From Aquirhabdus parva (GTDB lineage: Bacteria; Pseudomonadota; Gammaproteobacteria; Pseudomonadales; Moraxellaceae), in NCBI RefSeq assembly GCF_003351745.1, contig NZ_CP031222.1, forward strand, positions 1,532,207 through 1,596,206: DNA of 64,000 nucleotides, in the 5' to 3' direction. The notes beneath the pieces are model-generated. The model made no database searches and had not been told where the DNA came from. It was given only the letters and a program-made list of their open reading frames with translations. This document shows positions 23,644 through 33,087 of the stretch, in pieces. The number at the start of each line of letters is the position of its first letter. Position 1 is the stretch's first letter. The position numbers and the translations under genes are program-made.

Positions 23644-26616
23644 ATGACCGCTGCATTGCCTACCGAACCATCTAAAACGTCACCTGCTGATCTCCAGACA
23701 GTCAACGCCTTTGAAACTTTTGACTTATTAAGACGAGAGCCAGTTGAAGCTCTATCTGCGGAGTTATTTGAGTTTCGTCATAAGGTGACGGGTGCCGTGC
23801 ATTATCATTTGGCTGCGGATAATGATGAGAATGTTTTCATGGTTGCCTTTCGCACGCAGCCTATGGATTCAACAGGCATTGCGCATGTGCTCGAGCATAC
23901 AGCTCTATGTGGGTCTAAGCGCTACCCAGTCAGAGATCCATTCTTTTCAATGATTAAACGTTCACTGAATACCTTTATGAACGCGTTCACATCTGCGGAC
24001 TGGACGGCTTATCCATTTGCTTCACAAAATGAAACGGATTTTTTTAACTTATTATCGGTGTATTTGGATGCAGCATTTTTTGCCAATCTGGATCCATTAG
24101 ACTTTGCTCAAGAGGGCATTCGCATTGAACTGGAAGCTGGGAAACCAGTCTATAAAGGTATTGTATTCAATGAAATGAAAGGTGCAATGAGCTCGCCAAC
24201 AGATCAGCTTTATCACCAGCTTGCCCACACGCTCTATCCAACCACGACTTATCACTATAATTCAGGCGGAGATCCTGCGGATATTCCGAAGCTAACGCAT
24301 CAGACTTTGGTTGACTTCTACCGTTCTCACTATCACCCGAGTAATGCGGTATTTATGACATATGGAAATTTGTCGCCAGCGGTTTTACAGCAGTACTTTG
24401 AAGAACAAGCGCTGAGTCAATTCCAAATGGGAGAGAAGCGAGTATCAGTTCCTGAGGTGCGCTATACAGAGCCACAACGTGTTGAGGCGACATATGCTGT
24501 TGATATCAGTGAAGGTGAGACGCTTGAAAATCGCACGCATCTCGTGTTGGCTTGGTTATTGCCAAAAACAACGGATATTCAAGCGAGATTTGCGCTTCGC
24601 TTAGTGGAGGGTGTACTGCTTGAAGATTCTGCATCGCCTTTGCGTCATTATGTAGAGACCTGTGGGCTCGGGGAGTCACCCTCACCACTGCTTGGATTGG
24701 ATGACAGCAATTTTGAGATGAGCTTCTTTTGCGGTCTTCAAGGATCAAATGCTGAGCAAGCTGATGCTTTTGAGCAAGGTGTCTTGGCTGTGCTTGAACG
24801 TATTGCTGCGGGTGAAGTCAATGTTGAGCAGGTCGAAGCGGTTCTGCACCAGATTGAACTACAGCAACGTGAAATCGGCGGAGGCAGTTATCCTTACGGG
24901 CTGCAATTATTGCTGAATGGCTTAGGTAGTGCTATTCATGGTGGTGATCCACTTGCGGTGTGGCAACTTGAGCCTTTGTTGGCGGAGTTGCGAGAAAACT
25001 TAAAAGATGCTCATTATCTTCCTAATCTGGTTCGTCAATATCTATTAGAGAATCCGCATCGCGTTCGTCTCATCTTGAGTCCCGATAGTGAGAAAACAGC
25101 TCATGACCAACAGCTTGAGCAAGAAAAACTAGATCAAATCGAAGCCCATTTAACTGCTGAAGATCGTATCAAATTGGAGCGTGATGCTTTGGCACTGGCC
25201 GAGCGTCAAGCGACTATTGATGATTTATCCATTTTGCCTAAAGTTGGACTAGAAGATATTCCCGTTGACTTGAAGATCCAGACTGGTGAAACAAAGACGC
25301 TGAATGTGGCGAATACGACTGCACCGATCCATAGTTATGCTGCAGGTACCAATGGTTTGTATTATCAGCAAGTGCTGATAGAAGTCCCTCAATCGTTGTT
25401 GAATGGGAAGCTATTGTCGCTATACGTGTCTTTGGTTGGTTCAGTCGGTGCAGGTGAGCTGGATTATCTTGAAATTCAACAACGCCAAACTGCCGTTAGT
25501 GGTGGCATTAATCTCGGAGCAAGTCTAAGGACTTCGATTAATGATCAAGGACGGATTAGTTCTTTCTTGGTGTTATCAACAAAATCTTTGGCACATAAAG
25601 TTGAAGCAATATCACTTCTACACGATGCATTTATCAAGCTACGTTTAGATGAGGAGGATCGAATCCTTGAGCTACTTCAGCAGCGTAAATCACGTTGGCA
25701 GTCGCGGATCAGTGGTTCAGGTCATGCTTATGCGATGCAAACATCTGCACGTGATCTTAGTGCGTTAACGCATTATGAATATGAAAATACCGGATTGCCG
25801 GCGCTGCAATGGCTTCGAGATCTACTGACTCAAATTGAACAGGATGATGCGGTTAAAACACAGCTACTGAGTGATTTATCTGCATTGCATCAACAGATTA
25901 TTGGATTACCCCGCCAATTCTTGTTGGTCGCGGAAGAAAATAAACTGACTGACCTCACATCTGTAATTGAGCATGTTTGGAAAAATACGGCATTCGCACC
26001 AACGACAGAAACAGTGACGACAATATCTCATGAAGAGAAAGCGGTAGATGTAGCATGGTTGATTCAGGCCAATGTACAGTTCTGTGCTGCCGCATATCCT
26101 GCACCAGTCGTTGATCATCCAGATACGGCGCCACTCATGGTGCTAGGTCCTTATTTACGCAATGGTTTTCTACATCGTGCGCTGCGTGAGCAGGGTGGTG
26201 CATACGGTGGTGGTGCGGGTTATGACGGTAATGCGTGTGCATTTCGCTTCCATAGTTATCGCGATCCACGTTTAGCGGAAACTTTTGTGGATTTTGAAGC
26301 AAGTATTCAATGGTTGTTTGATACACCACAAGAATCCTATCAACTGGAAGAGGCAATTCTGGGGTTGATGGGTGCTATGGATAAACCCAGCTCTCCAGCA
26401 GGAGAGGCGGTATCCAGTTGCCATTCGTTACTTCATGGCCGCACGCCAGAACAACGCCGTGCACTGCGTAAAGCATTGTTGGCCGTGACCTTGAGTGATT
26501 TGCAACGGGTAGCACAGACCTATTTGAAACCAGAATTACGACGTCGCTCGGTTGTTGCACCTTATGCGAAAGAGGCTGAGTTAATTACACTTGGATTTTC
26601 GATTGATCGTGTTTAA
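23644..26616 (+). CDS. M16C-family zinc metallopeptidase (presequence protease-like)
   Basis: A 990-residue insulinase-superfamily peptidase with the two-half architecture of PreP/Cym1. The inverted zinc motif is His81-V-L-Glu84-His85, followed by ALCGSKRYPVRDPFF, a hallmark of this subfamily. The distal zinc ligand Glu177 lies in GIVFNEMKGAMSSP. The C-terminal half holds the substrate-clamping region REQGGAYGGGAGYDG. These peptidases degrade unstructured peptides such as cleaved signal or targeting sequences in a closed chamber. No signal peptide is seen, so it is probably cytoplasmic. It is a single gene with its own promoter region and appears full length. Confidence 0.93.
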   Translation: MTAALPTEPSKTSPADLQTVNAFETFDLLRREPVEALSAELFEFRHKVTGAVHYHLAADNDENVFMVAFRTQPMDSTGIAHVLEHTALCGSKRYPVRDPFFSMIKRSLNTFMNAFTSADWTAYPFASQNETDFFNLLSVYLDAAFFANLDPLDFAQEGIRIELEAGKPVYKGIVFNEMKGAMSSPTDQLYHQLAHTLYPTTTYHYNSGGDPADIPKLTHQTLVDFYRSHYHPSNAVFMTYGNLSPAVLQQYFEEQALSQFQMGEKRVSVPEVRYTEPQRVEATYAVDISEGETLENRTHLVLAWLLPKTTDIQARFALRLVEGVLLEDSASPLRHYVETCGLGESPSPLLGLDDSNFEMSFFCGLQGSNAEQADAFEQGVLAVLERIAAGEVNVEQVEAVLHQIELQQREIGGGSYPYGLQLLLNGLGSAIHGGDPLAVWQLEPLLAELRENLKDAHYLPNLVRQYLLENPHRVRLILSPDSEKTAHDQQLEQEKLDQIEAHLTAEDRIKLERDALALAERQATIDDLSILPKVGLEDIPVDLKIQTGETKTLNVANTTAPIHSYAAGTNGLYYQQVLIEVPQSLLNGKLLSLYVSLVGSVGAGELDYLEIQQRQTAVSGGINLGASLRTSINDQGRISSFLVLSTKSLAHKVEAISLLHDAFIKLRLDEEDRILELLQQRKSRWQSRISGSGHAYAMQTSARDLSALTHYEYENTGLPALQWLRDLLTQIEQDDAVKTQLLSDLSALHQQIIGLPRQFLLVAEENKLTDLTSVIEHVWKNTAFAPTTETVTTISHEEKAVDVAWLIQANVQFCAAAYPAPVVDHPDTAPLMVLGPYLRNGFLHRALREQGGAYGGGAGYDGNACAFRFHSYRDPRLAETFVDFEASIQWLFDTPQESYQLEEAILGLMGAMDKPSSPAGEAVSSCHSLLHGRTPEQRRALRKALLAVTLSDLQRVAQTYLKPELRRRSVVAPYAKEAELITLGFSIDRV

Positions 26617-26783
26617 TGAAATAGGCATCTGATTTACTTCGCCAATTCATACATTTTGCATGAATTTGTGATAGGTTAATGTTTATACCTTTTAATCATT
26701 CTGGCCAGTCTCTTTTTTTGCGTATTCGGCAACGATTAGACTGGCTTCGGTTCAGATAAACATTAAAGGCGAAATCGGGCACA

Positions 26784-27476
26784 ATGCAACAAGAACACAC
26801 AACCTCACTGCCTCAATCACACTCTTCATTGACGCCATTGCAACATGGCGTGCGATTTGATGTCCGTGACACAAGCAATCTTGCATGCTGTGAAGAGTGT
26901 GATGTGGTCTATCAACGTGTCGAACTCAAAAAAGGCGATAAAGCGTATTGCGTTTGTTGTGGTGCAGAATTATACCGACGCGGACGTACGCTTAGTGAGT
27001 TGCTGCCTTTAGTTTTGACCAGTTTAATCTTCTTTATCATTAGCAATGCTTTTCCGATTGTTGAAGTTGATCTGCAAGGTAATCTTTCCGAAACGACTTT
27101 ACTCGGTGCTGCAATGGCCATGTTCCATGCTGGTCGAGCGCCAGTCGGGATACTCGTACTTTTAACTACGTTCGTTTTTCCTTTATTTGAACTCCTTCTA
27201 CTATTGTATGTATTAATCCCCATTAATCTTTTCAAAACCAAGCCTCAAGGCATGGCTTTTGCACTCAGAGTGATTAGGGTCTTCCGAAATTGGGGAATGA
27301 TTGAGGTGTTCTTAATCGGTGTGCTCGTCACTTTAGTCAAACTTGCCGGTATGGTTGTGGTCATTCCGGGTATTGCCTTATGGTCTTTTGCGGTATTAAG
27401 TATTTTTCTGGTTTTGGTAACCTCAGTTAAAGTGACAGATATCTGGGATGAGGTTGAAAAAAATGATTACCGCTAA
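26784..27476 (+). CDS. pqiA: PqiA-family inner-membrane protein, first half
   Basis: A 230-residue protein with an N-terminal zinc-ribbon-like region (CCEECDVVYQ and CVCCGAELYRRG, two CxxC pairs) and four hydrophobic segments. This is one repeat unit of PqiA. E. coli PqiA is a single protein of about 417 residues with two such units. Here the units are encoded by two consecutive genes. PqiA is the membrane component that works with PqiB, an MCE tunnel, and lipoprotein PqiC in lipid trafficking between the membranes. The next gene overlaps its 3' end by 14 bases. This is the first gene of a four-gene operon. Confidence 0.9.
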   Translation: MQQEHTTSLPQSHSSLTPLQHGVRFDVRDTSNLACCEECDVVYQRVELKKGDKAYCVCCGAELYRRGRTLSELLPLVLTSLIFFIISNAFPIVEVDLQGNLSETTLLGAAMAMFHAGRAPVGILVLLTTFVFPLFELLLLLYVLIPINLFKTKPQGMAFALRVIRVFRNWGMIEVFLIGVLVTLVKLAGMVVVIPGIALWSFAVLSIFLVLVTSVKVTDIWDEVEKNDYR

Positions 27477-28197
27477 GCCAGATCTTAAGTCATCGGATGA
27501 TTCAAGCCCAGAGCAAATAGATTTTGAGCGTCAGCACTTTTATACCGCAAAAGATTTGTCGCTCATCTCTTGCCATAGTTGTGGGCATTTGAATGCCTTG
27601 ACCGAGGATGGGAAGCATTGTGAGCGATGCCATGCGGTTTTACATATTCGTAAACCTGCAAGCTTGGACCGAACTTGGGCACTTATGCTTGCCGCTGTCA
27701 TTATGTATATCCCAGCAAACTTGCTTCCGATGACTAGAACGGATTCTCTTTTAGGAAGTCAGGAAGATACGATCATGAGTGGGGTGATTTACTTTTGGCA
27801 AAGTAATGATTACCTCGTTGCTAGCGTGATCTTTATTGCCAGTATCTTTGTGCCGATGTTGAAGCTCATGATTCTTACTTTCCTGCTTATTGCTGTACGG
27901 CGTCAATCCTCAAACAAAAAGCGTTGGCGTCCTGAGCAGTGTGCAGTTCTATATCGGATTGTTGAATTCATTGGTCGTTGGTCAATGATTGACGTGTTCG
28001 TCGTCTCATTGCTCACCGCATTGATTCAAATGCAATCCCTTGCTACGATTTCTGCGGGTCCTGGGGCAGTGGCCTTTGGGGCTGTTGTTGTTTTGACCAT
28101 GCTGGCATCACTAAGTTTTGATCCTCGAATTATCTGGGATAACTATTATCGTTATGCGACACCAGTAGCACTTCCTAATTCCACAAGCCAAGATTGA
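27463..28197 (+). CDS. pqiA: PqiA-family inner-membrane protein, second half
   Basis: A 244-residue second PqiA unit with CxxC pairs in SCHSCGHLN and HCERCHAVLH and about four membrane segments. I chose the ATG at 27463, with GAGG nine bases upstream, over one at 27448. It overlaps the upstream pqiA-like gene by 14 bases and is followed by pqiB after one base. The two halves probably assemble as the equivalent of the single E. coli PqiA. Expression is likely coupled to envelope stress as in other pqi operons, but no regulatory site was recognised. Confidence 0.88.
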   Translation: MITAKPDLKSSDDSSPEQIDFERQHFYTAKDLSLISCHSCGHLNALTEDGKHCERCHAVLHIRKPASLDRTWALMLAAVIMYIPANLLPMTRTDSLLGSQEDTIMSGVIYFWQSNDYLVASVIFIASIFVPMLKLMILTFLLIAVRRQSSNKKRWRPEQCAVLYRIVEFIGRWSMIDVFVVSLLTALIQMQSLATISAGPGAVAFGAVVVLTMLASLSFDPRIIWDNYYRYATPVALPNSTSQD

Positions 28198-28198
28198 T

Positions 28199-29869
28199 AT
28201 GACTGAAGACAATAAAATGAGTGATGATCAAAATAAAGCCGCAGAGACTCCTGAAAATAGAAGTGGTTCTGTTGAGTTTCCTGAGCCACGTACTGCAAAG
28301 CCTAAACGTTGGAAGTTGTCATTGGTTTGGCTCATTCCTTTAGTTGCCCTGGCGATTGGTTTATCGCTGGTTGCCAAAAGCTTACTAGAAAAGGGACCGA
28401 CCATTGATGTGACTTTTCGTACAGCGGATGGTCTTACTGCAGGTAAAACAACGGTACGGTTTAAGCAGGTTAATATTGGCTTGGTAAGAAACATTGCGCT
28501 TGCTAAAGATCGCTCTCATGTCATTGTCGCAATTGAATTAAAAAAAGAAGCGAGTAGCTTTGCTGCAAAAGATACACGATTTTGGGTGGTTACCCCGCGT
28601 GTTGGCGCAAGTGGGATTTCAGGAATTGATACTCTGCTTTCTGGGGCATATATCGGTGTTGATGGCGGTAAGTCAGATATTTTGAAAGAGCATTTTACAG
28701 GGCTTGAGTCGCCGCCGGTTATTGCGGCTGATGTGCCTGGAAAAAGCTTTTTATTACAGTCGAATGATCTTGGGTCATTAGATGCAGGTTCACCCATATA
28801 TTATCGCCGAATTAAAGTGGGTCAAGTGAGTGGCTATAATCTTGCAGGTGATGGTAAAAGTGTTGAAGTTCAAGTTTTTATCCAAAGCCCTTATGACAAA
28901 TATGTGACCAAAGATACGCGTTTTTGGCATGCTAGTGGTATAGATGTATCGCTCAATGCATCAGGTTTCCAATTGAATACCCAATCCTTGGCAAGTATTG
29001 CGGCGGGTGGTGTAGCATTTGGTTTTCCTGAAGGTTCGGATGCTCCAATTGCGCCTACGAATACTGTCTTTACTTTGTCGACCAATCAAGCTGAAGCATT
29101 GAAAGAAAATGACGGTACCCCGCAACAGATTCTTATGTATTTCGATCAGTCGATCAGAGGTCTGGCTAAAGGTGCACCAATTGATTTCCGCGGCATTGAA
29201 CTTGGAACAGTTAAATCCGTGGGTATTGAATTCGATCCAAACTTCAAACAGATTCGATTGCCTGTGATCGCTGAAGTCTTTCCTTCAAGGCTTTCAAAAG
29301 GGCATGAGTTTGATCCTGATCGTGAAATTCTAAGAACATTTATCGCACGTGGCTTACGTGCTCAAATGCGTCCTGGAAATATTCTGACTGGACAAAACTA
29401 CGTTGCACTGGATTTCTTTCCGAAAGCCAAGCCTGCGGAATATCATAAAGTAAATGGTATTGATGAAATTCCGACGATTCCAACAGAGCTGAGTGGTCTA
29501 CAAGCACAAGTTTCGCAAATCGCTGATAAACTGACTAAGTTCCCATTAAATGAAATTGGTCAGGACGTTCGAAAGACATTGGCGACGATGAATACGACCA
29601 TTGAGTCTACGGATAAATTGGTCAAACAAATGGATGGTAAGGTCGCACCAGCGATGCAGGCAACCCTTGATGATGCTCGCAAAACAATGAAATCGACAGA
29701 GACAATTCTGTCCAGCGATGCACCTTTGCAACAAGACGTTCGCCGTGCTGTTCAACAAATGACACGGGCCGCAGCTTCATTGCAAATCATGTCCGATTAT
29801 ATTCAAGAGCATCCAGAGTCGTTGATTCGTGGGAAAGCAACATCTAATAACAAGGAGCAGCAACCATGA
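28199..29869 (+). CDS. pqiB: PqiB, MCE-domain intermembrane transport protein
   Basis: A 556-residue protein with a cytoplasmic N-terminal tail, one membrane helix (about 40-60) and three MCE/MlaD domains, starting at about GPTIDVTFRTADGLTAG, at FLLQSNDLGSLDAGSPIYY and at YFDQSIRGLAKGAPIDF. A C-terminal helical tail (about 420-540) would extend the tunnel. PqiB hexamers form a periplasm-spanning channel for lipids between inner and outer membranes. The stop overlaps the pqiC start (ATGA at 29866). An in-frame ATG nine codons... downstream at 28217 is an alternative start. Confidence 0.93.
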   Translation: MTEDNKMSDDQNKAAETPENRSGSVEFPEPRTAKPKRWKLSLVWLIPLVALAIGLSLVAKSLLEKGPTIDVTFRTADGLTAGKTTVRFKQVNIGLVRNIALAKDRSHVIVAIELKKEASSFAAKDTRFWVVTPRVGASGISGIDTLLSGAYIGVDGGKSDILKEHFTGLESPPVIAADVPGKSFLLQSNDLGSLDAGSPIYYRRIKVGQVSGYNLAGDGKSVEVQVFIQSPYDKYVTKDTRFWHASGIDVSLNASGFQLNTQSLASIAAGGVAFGFPEGSDAPIAPTNTVFTLSTNQAEALKENDGTPQQILMYFDQSIRGLAKGAPIDFRGIELGTVKSVGIEFDPNFKQIRLPVIAEVFPSRLSKGHEFDPDREILRTFIARGLRAQMRPGNILTGQNYVALDFFPKAKPAEYHKVNGIDEIPTIPTELSGLQAQVSQIADKLTKFPLNEIGQDVRKTLATMNTTIESTDKLVKQMDGKVAPAMQATLDDARKTMKSTETILSSDAPLQQDVRRAVQQMTRAAASLQIMSDYIQEHPESLIRGKATSNNKEQQP

Positions 29870-30546
29870 TGCATCTTAACCAGTCGTTGCTGCAGCGATC
29901 TATCGCAGTATTGAGTATTGGCGCTGTGGCACTTTTAACTGCTTGCAGCTTTTCATCGACACCAACGTATTACACACTGGCTTCAACAGCAAAGGCGTTG
30001 CCGGGTTCGACCATACGCTCAATTGAAGTTTTACCCATAGGTTTGCCTGACCGTTTAGATCGCACACAATTGATTTTGCAAGACGACTCTGGCAAATCAA
30101 AAATATTGGATCTACAACGCTGGACATCTGCCTTAAGTTCAGAGTTACGTGATGGTTTGTCCTCGAATCTTCAGCAGCGCTTAGGGGCCGTTGATCGTTA
30201 TCATAGCGGCATGGTGACTACGCAGCCGACTTATCGTATTGCGGCAGATTTTGCACATTTTGATATTTTAGGGCAGCGCGTAGTGGATGGAAAGTCGGTA
30301 TCCAATAGTATCGATGTATCTGTCACATGGAGTATTAAGAAGGTTGAAATTACGGATACTCATCCAGATCGTCAAATTGCATGTCGAATGGATTTTAATA
30401 CGCCTGTAGACAGTAGTTTCGGAACAGGGGTTAATGCGATTGTGATTGCCTCTCGTCAGTCTTTAGATAAGGTCTCTGCGGCCGTTGCATCTTCCATCTT
30501 AGCTTTTGATCATGGTACTCCATCAACAGATGTTGTTTGTTCTTAA
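29866..30546 (+). CDS. pqiC: PqiC-like outer-membrane lipoprotein
   Basis: A 226-residue lipoprotein with a signal ending in the lipobox LLTAC (Cys about 27) and the ABC-type transport auxiliary/PqiC domain (PTYYTLAS, IEVLPIGLPDRLDRTQLIL, NLQQRLG). In the Pqi system PqiC sits on the inner face of the outer membrane and receives the PqiB tunnel. It overlaps pqiB by 4 bp and ends the operon, followed by a strong terminator. Confidence 0.9.
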   Translation: MMHLNQSLLQRSIAVLSIGAVALLTACSFSSTPTYYTLASTAKALPGSTIRSIEVLPIGLPDRLDRTQLILQDDSGKSKILDLQRWTSALSSELRDGLSSNLQQRLGAVDRYHSGMVTTQPTYRIAADFAHFDILGQRVVDGKSVSNSIDVSVTWSIKKVEITDTHPDRQIACRMDFNTPVDSSFGTGVNAIVIASRQSLDKVSAAVASSILAFDHGTPSTDVVCS

Positions 30547-30580
30547 GTAACCATTTCAAATTATTATGACCATCAAAATG

Positions 30581-30611
30581 AGCGACTTAAGTGTGACTTA
30601 AGTCGCTTTTT
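30581..30611 (+). terminator. Rho-independent terminator of the pqi operon
   Basis: A perfect 11-bp stem (AGCGACTTAAG at 30581-30591, CTTAAGTCGCT at 30597-30607) with loop TGTGA and a T-run to 30611. Confidence 0.92.
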
Positions 30612-30711
30612 AATGCACAAAACCTATACAGTGATCTGCAGGCATCTAATGCCATGATTATACCTCGGCGTAAAAATCTAATTTTTAAATACGCAAAATA
30701 AGGGGGGAATC

Positions 30712-31146
30712 ATGGCAGTTCATTATTTGCCTGAGGGTTACAACACAGTTAATCCATATCTAATAATTCAGAAAGTAGATCAAGTTATTGATTTTTTGAT
30801 ACAAGTTTTCGATGCAGTGGAAGTTGGTCGGCTTAAATATCCTGATGGAAAGGTCTCTCATGCAGAACTGCAATTGGGGACATCTCGTATTATGCTGAGT
30901 GAAGCGATTGGAGACATGCCGGTAACACCTGCTGTCTTGGTTGTCTATGTGCCAGATGCAGATAAGGCCTATCAGCGTGCACTTATGGCAGGGGCTAAAT
31001 CTGTTAGACCGCCTACTGACCAACTCTATGGTGATCGTTCAGGAGGTGTGACTGATCTGAGTGGCAATCAATGGTGGATTCATACGCATATCGAAGATGT
31101 TTCATTTGAAGAGATAGAGAGGCGTATGGCCTTAGAGCCAAAATAG
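30712..31146 (+). CDS. VOC (glyoxalase/bleomycin-resistance fold) family protein
   Basis: A 144-residue protein with two beta-alpha-beta-beta-beta units of the vicinal oxygen chelate fold: VNPYLIIQKVDQVIDFLIQVF, LQLGTSRIMLSE, LVVYVPDADKAYQRALMAGAK and YGDRSGGVTDLSGNQWWIHTHIED. It is closest to the PhnB/YdeW-like group of small VOC proteins, whose substrates are mostly unknown. A strong AAGGGGGG lies before the ATG. It is a single gene, convergent with rimO. Confidence 0.88.
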   Translation: MAVHYLPEGYNTVNPYLIIQKVDQVIDFLIQVFDAVEVGRLKYPDGKVSHAELQLGTSRIMLSEAIGDMPVTPAVLVVYVPDADKAYQRALMAGAKSVRPPTDQLYGDRSGGVTDLSGNQWWIHTHIEDVSFEEIERRMALEPK

Positions 31147-31172
31147 TACTTTAATTTTAATTACTCCAAACG

Positions 31173-31209
31173 GCGTTTTATGTAGCCTAATGTCAGCTAT
31201 ATAAAACGC
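31173..31209. terminator. Hairpin between convergent VOC and rimO genes
   Basis: A 14-bp stem with one wobble position (GCGTTTTATGTAGC at 31173-31186, GCTATATAAAACGC at 31196-31209). It lies in the convergent gap and may act in both directions, although neither side has a clean T-run. Confidence 0.45.
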
Positions 31210-31245
31210 GCTTTGAGTTTGCTGTAGTCAAATAGTGATCACAAA

Positions 31246-32592
31246 TTAATTTGTGGTTACTAAATTAGCATAGAGATCATATTCATCCGCATCAGTGATG
31301 GTCACAGTGACCTTGTCGCCAGATTTTAAACGGGATAGGTCTTCAGTGGTCAAGTCTTCAATATAAACATGGCCGTCGATTTCTGGTGCATCTGCATAAG
31401 AACGGGCGATCGCAACAGAGTGTTCTAAATCGAACTCATCAATCAAAACTGTTAATGTGCGACCAATACGTTCCTGAAGTTTTTGAGCCGAAATAATTTG
31501 CTGGGCTTCCATGAAGCGTTCATATCGAGATTGTTGAACATCGACTGGCACATGGTCAGGCAAATCATTAGCCACAGCACCTTCAACAGGAGAGTAGGTG
31601 AAGCAGCCGACACGATCGAGACGGGCTTCTTTAAGCCAGTTCAGCAAGTATTCAAAGTCTTCTTCGGTTTCACCTGGGAAGCCCACAACAAAAGTTGAGC
31701 GAATAACGATATCTGGGCATTTAGAACGCCATACCGCCAAACGCTCAAGCGTATTTTCGCTATGCGCAGGGCGCTTCATTAATTGTAATATCCGCGGACT
31801 TGCGTGCTGGAAAGGGATATCCAGATATGGCAGGATTTTACCTTCCGCCATCAAGTCAATGACTGCATCAACATGTGGATACGGATAAACATAGTGCAGA
31901 CGCACCCAAACACCCATTTGCCCTAGTGCTGCACATAAGTCGATGAACTTACTTTTCAGCGGTTGGCCATTCCAAAAATCGAGTTTATATTTTAAATCTA
32001 CACCATAAGCGGAGGTATCCTGAGAGATCACCAGAATTTCTTTGACGCCAGCATTGACCAGATTTTGTGCTTCTTCCATCACATTGCCGATTGGGCGGGA
32101 AACTAAGTCGCCGCGTAATGATGGAATAATGCAGAATGTACAGCGATGATTACAACCTTCTGAAATCTTGAGGTATGCATAATGCTTAGGTGTCAGGCGT
32201 ATCCCTTGTGGTGGGACCAAATCAAGATAAGGATTGTGTTCTGGGGGCTGAGGAACATATTCATGTACTGCATTCATCACATCTTGATAGGCTTGCGGGC
32301 CTGTCACTTTCAAGACGCTGGGATGCATCGAACGAATTTTTGCTTCGTCTTTGCCTAAACAACCAGTTACGATCACTTTACCATTTTCACTGATGGCTTC
32401 GCCGATCGCATCAAGGGATTCTTGTACTGCCGATTCAATAAAACCGCAGGTATTAACAACGACTAAATCTGCACCTGAGTAGTCTGCAGCAACTTCATAG
32501 CCTTCAATACGTAACTGGGTCAAAATTCTTTCAGAATCGACCAGCGCTTTAGGACATCCCAATGAAACAAAACCAACTTTTGGCGAACTCAT
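31246..32592 (-). CDS. rimO: Ribosomal protein uS12 methylthiotransferase RimO
   Basis: A 448-residue radical-SAM methylthiotransferase that modifies the conserved Asp of ribosomal protein S12. The N-terminal UPF0004 domain supplies the auxiliary cluster through Cys13 ([13 protein letters not shown]), Cys49 and Cys78. The radical-SAM cluster motif is Cys147-x3-Cys151-x2-Cys154 ([10 protein letters not shown]). A C-terminal TRAM domain covers about the last 70 residues. [12 protein letters not shown] distinguishes RimO from MiaB. Length and architecture are normal. It is a single gene. Confidence 0.96.
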   Translation of the reverse strand: MSSPKVGFVSLGCPKALVDSERILTQLRIEGYEVAADYSGADLVVVNTCGFIESAVQESLDAIGEAISENGKVIVTGCLGKDEAKIRSMHPSVLKVTGPQAYQDVMNAVHEYVPQPPEHNPYLDLVPPQGIRLTPKHYAYLKISEGCNHRCTFCIIPSLRGDLVSRPIGNVMEEAQNLVNAGVKEILVISQDTSAYGVDLKYKLDFWNGQPLKSKFIDLCAALGQMGVWVRLHYVYPYPHVDAVIDLMAEGKILPYLDIPFQHASPRILQLMKRPAHSENTLERLAVWRSKCPDIVIRSTFVVGFPGETEEDFEYLLNWLKEARLDRVGCFTYSPVEGAVANDLPDHVPVDVQQSRYERFMEAQQIISAQKLQERIGRTLTVLIDEFDLEHSVAIARSYADAPEIDGHVYIEDLTTEDLSRLKSGDKVTVTITDADEYDLYANLVTTN

Positions 32593-32703
32593 ACGACATT
32601 TCTACTTAACAAGCATTTGACTTGTATATTGTATGCGCTTTGTGGCGCTGACGTAAGCATTGATGCTATTTATTCCTTATATTCAGCATAATTTCAAAAT
32701 TAT

Positions 32704-32747
32704 TGCCCTATTTTGGTGCTATATTAATTCATGTTTTATTTTGGTGC
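32704..32747 (+). promoter_or_regulatory. Putative NtrC enhancer sites upstream of ntrBC
   Basis: TGCCCTATTTTGGTGCT at 32704-32720 matches the NtrC consensus TGCAC-N6-GGTGCA with one mismatch in each half. The 11-mer TATTTTGGTGC recurs 28 bases later (32737-32747) with a weaker left half. The pair lies about 160-200 bases upstream of the sigma-54 promoter, a normal enhancer distance. Confidence 0.5.
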
Positions 32748-32900
32748 GCATGGGCGATTTTGTGGATGATTCATGGATAAATGGTTGTATTTTGTATCAT
32801 TATGATAAATTTTCCTTACAAATCAAAGATTATTGCGCTGGTTAATTACTAATACAGTAGAAGGTCTTAACTTGACCTTTCAGTTTCAGACTTCAAAAAG

Positions 32901-32917
32901 TTGGCTTGTAGTTTGCT
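32901..32917 (+). promoter_or_regulatory. Sigma-54 (-24/-12) promoter of ntrBC
   Basis: TTGGCTTGTAGTTTGCT matches TTGGCACG-N4-TTGCW with only two mismatches and exact GG/GC spacing. Transcription would start near 32928, about 160 bases before ntrB. Confidence 0.65.
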
Positions 32918-32934
32918 TAGAGGAACTATAGAAC

Positions 32935-33078
32935 ATGAAATCAAGTTTGTTCCATCATGATGCAATAGGCGCGTTTTTAGGCATCGGAACGAAGAGTCTC
33001 ATTACAAATGACAACTTTAAAGTGCACTTTTATCCAGTGGAAGGCTCATTGAATGATCATATTACGCATAATCAATAA
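32935..33078 (+). CDS. Possible 47-residue small protein ahead of ntrB
   Basis: An ATG at 32935, with AGAGGA about ten bases upstream, opens a 47-codon frame ending in TAA at 33076-33078, nine bases before the ntrB ATG. The product begins MKSSLFHHDAIGAFLGIG and contains no motif I know. Its position and ribosome-binding site suggest a real leader gene. However, if transcription starts at the sigma-54 promoter near 32928, the ribosome-binding site would lie upstream of the transcript, so translation would need a different promoter. I regard it as uncertain. Confidence 0.35.
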   Translation: MKSSLFHHDAIGAFLGIGTKSLITNDNFKVHFYPVEGSLNDHITHNQ

Positions 33079-33087
33079 CGGTTACTT

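Larger units (their letters stand above)
32593..33087 (+). promoter_or_regulatory. Regulatory region upstream of ntrBC
   Basis: A 495-base region between divergent rimO and ntrB. It holds two TATTTTGGTGC repeats resembling NtrC sites (32704-32747), a sigma-54-type promoter (32901-32917) and a 47-codon open frame (32935-33078). The segment next to rimO (32593-32700) should contain the rimO promoter, which I could not pinpoint. Confidence 0.5.

Noticed and set aside
26704-26745. 8-bp inverted repeat (GCCAGTCT/AGACTGGC) upstream of pqiA
   Set aside because: The 26-base loop and lack of a T-run make it a weak candidate for a terminator or operator.
32660-32845. 61-codon + strand open frame upstream of ntrB
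   Set aside because: It spans the putative NtrC sites, is very AT-rich with Phe/Ile/Tyr bias, and lacks a ribosome-binding site.
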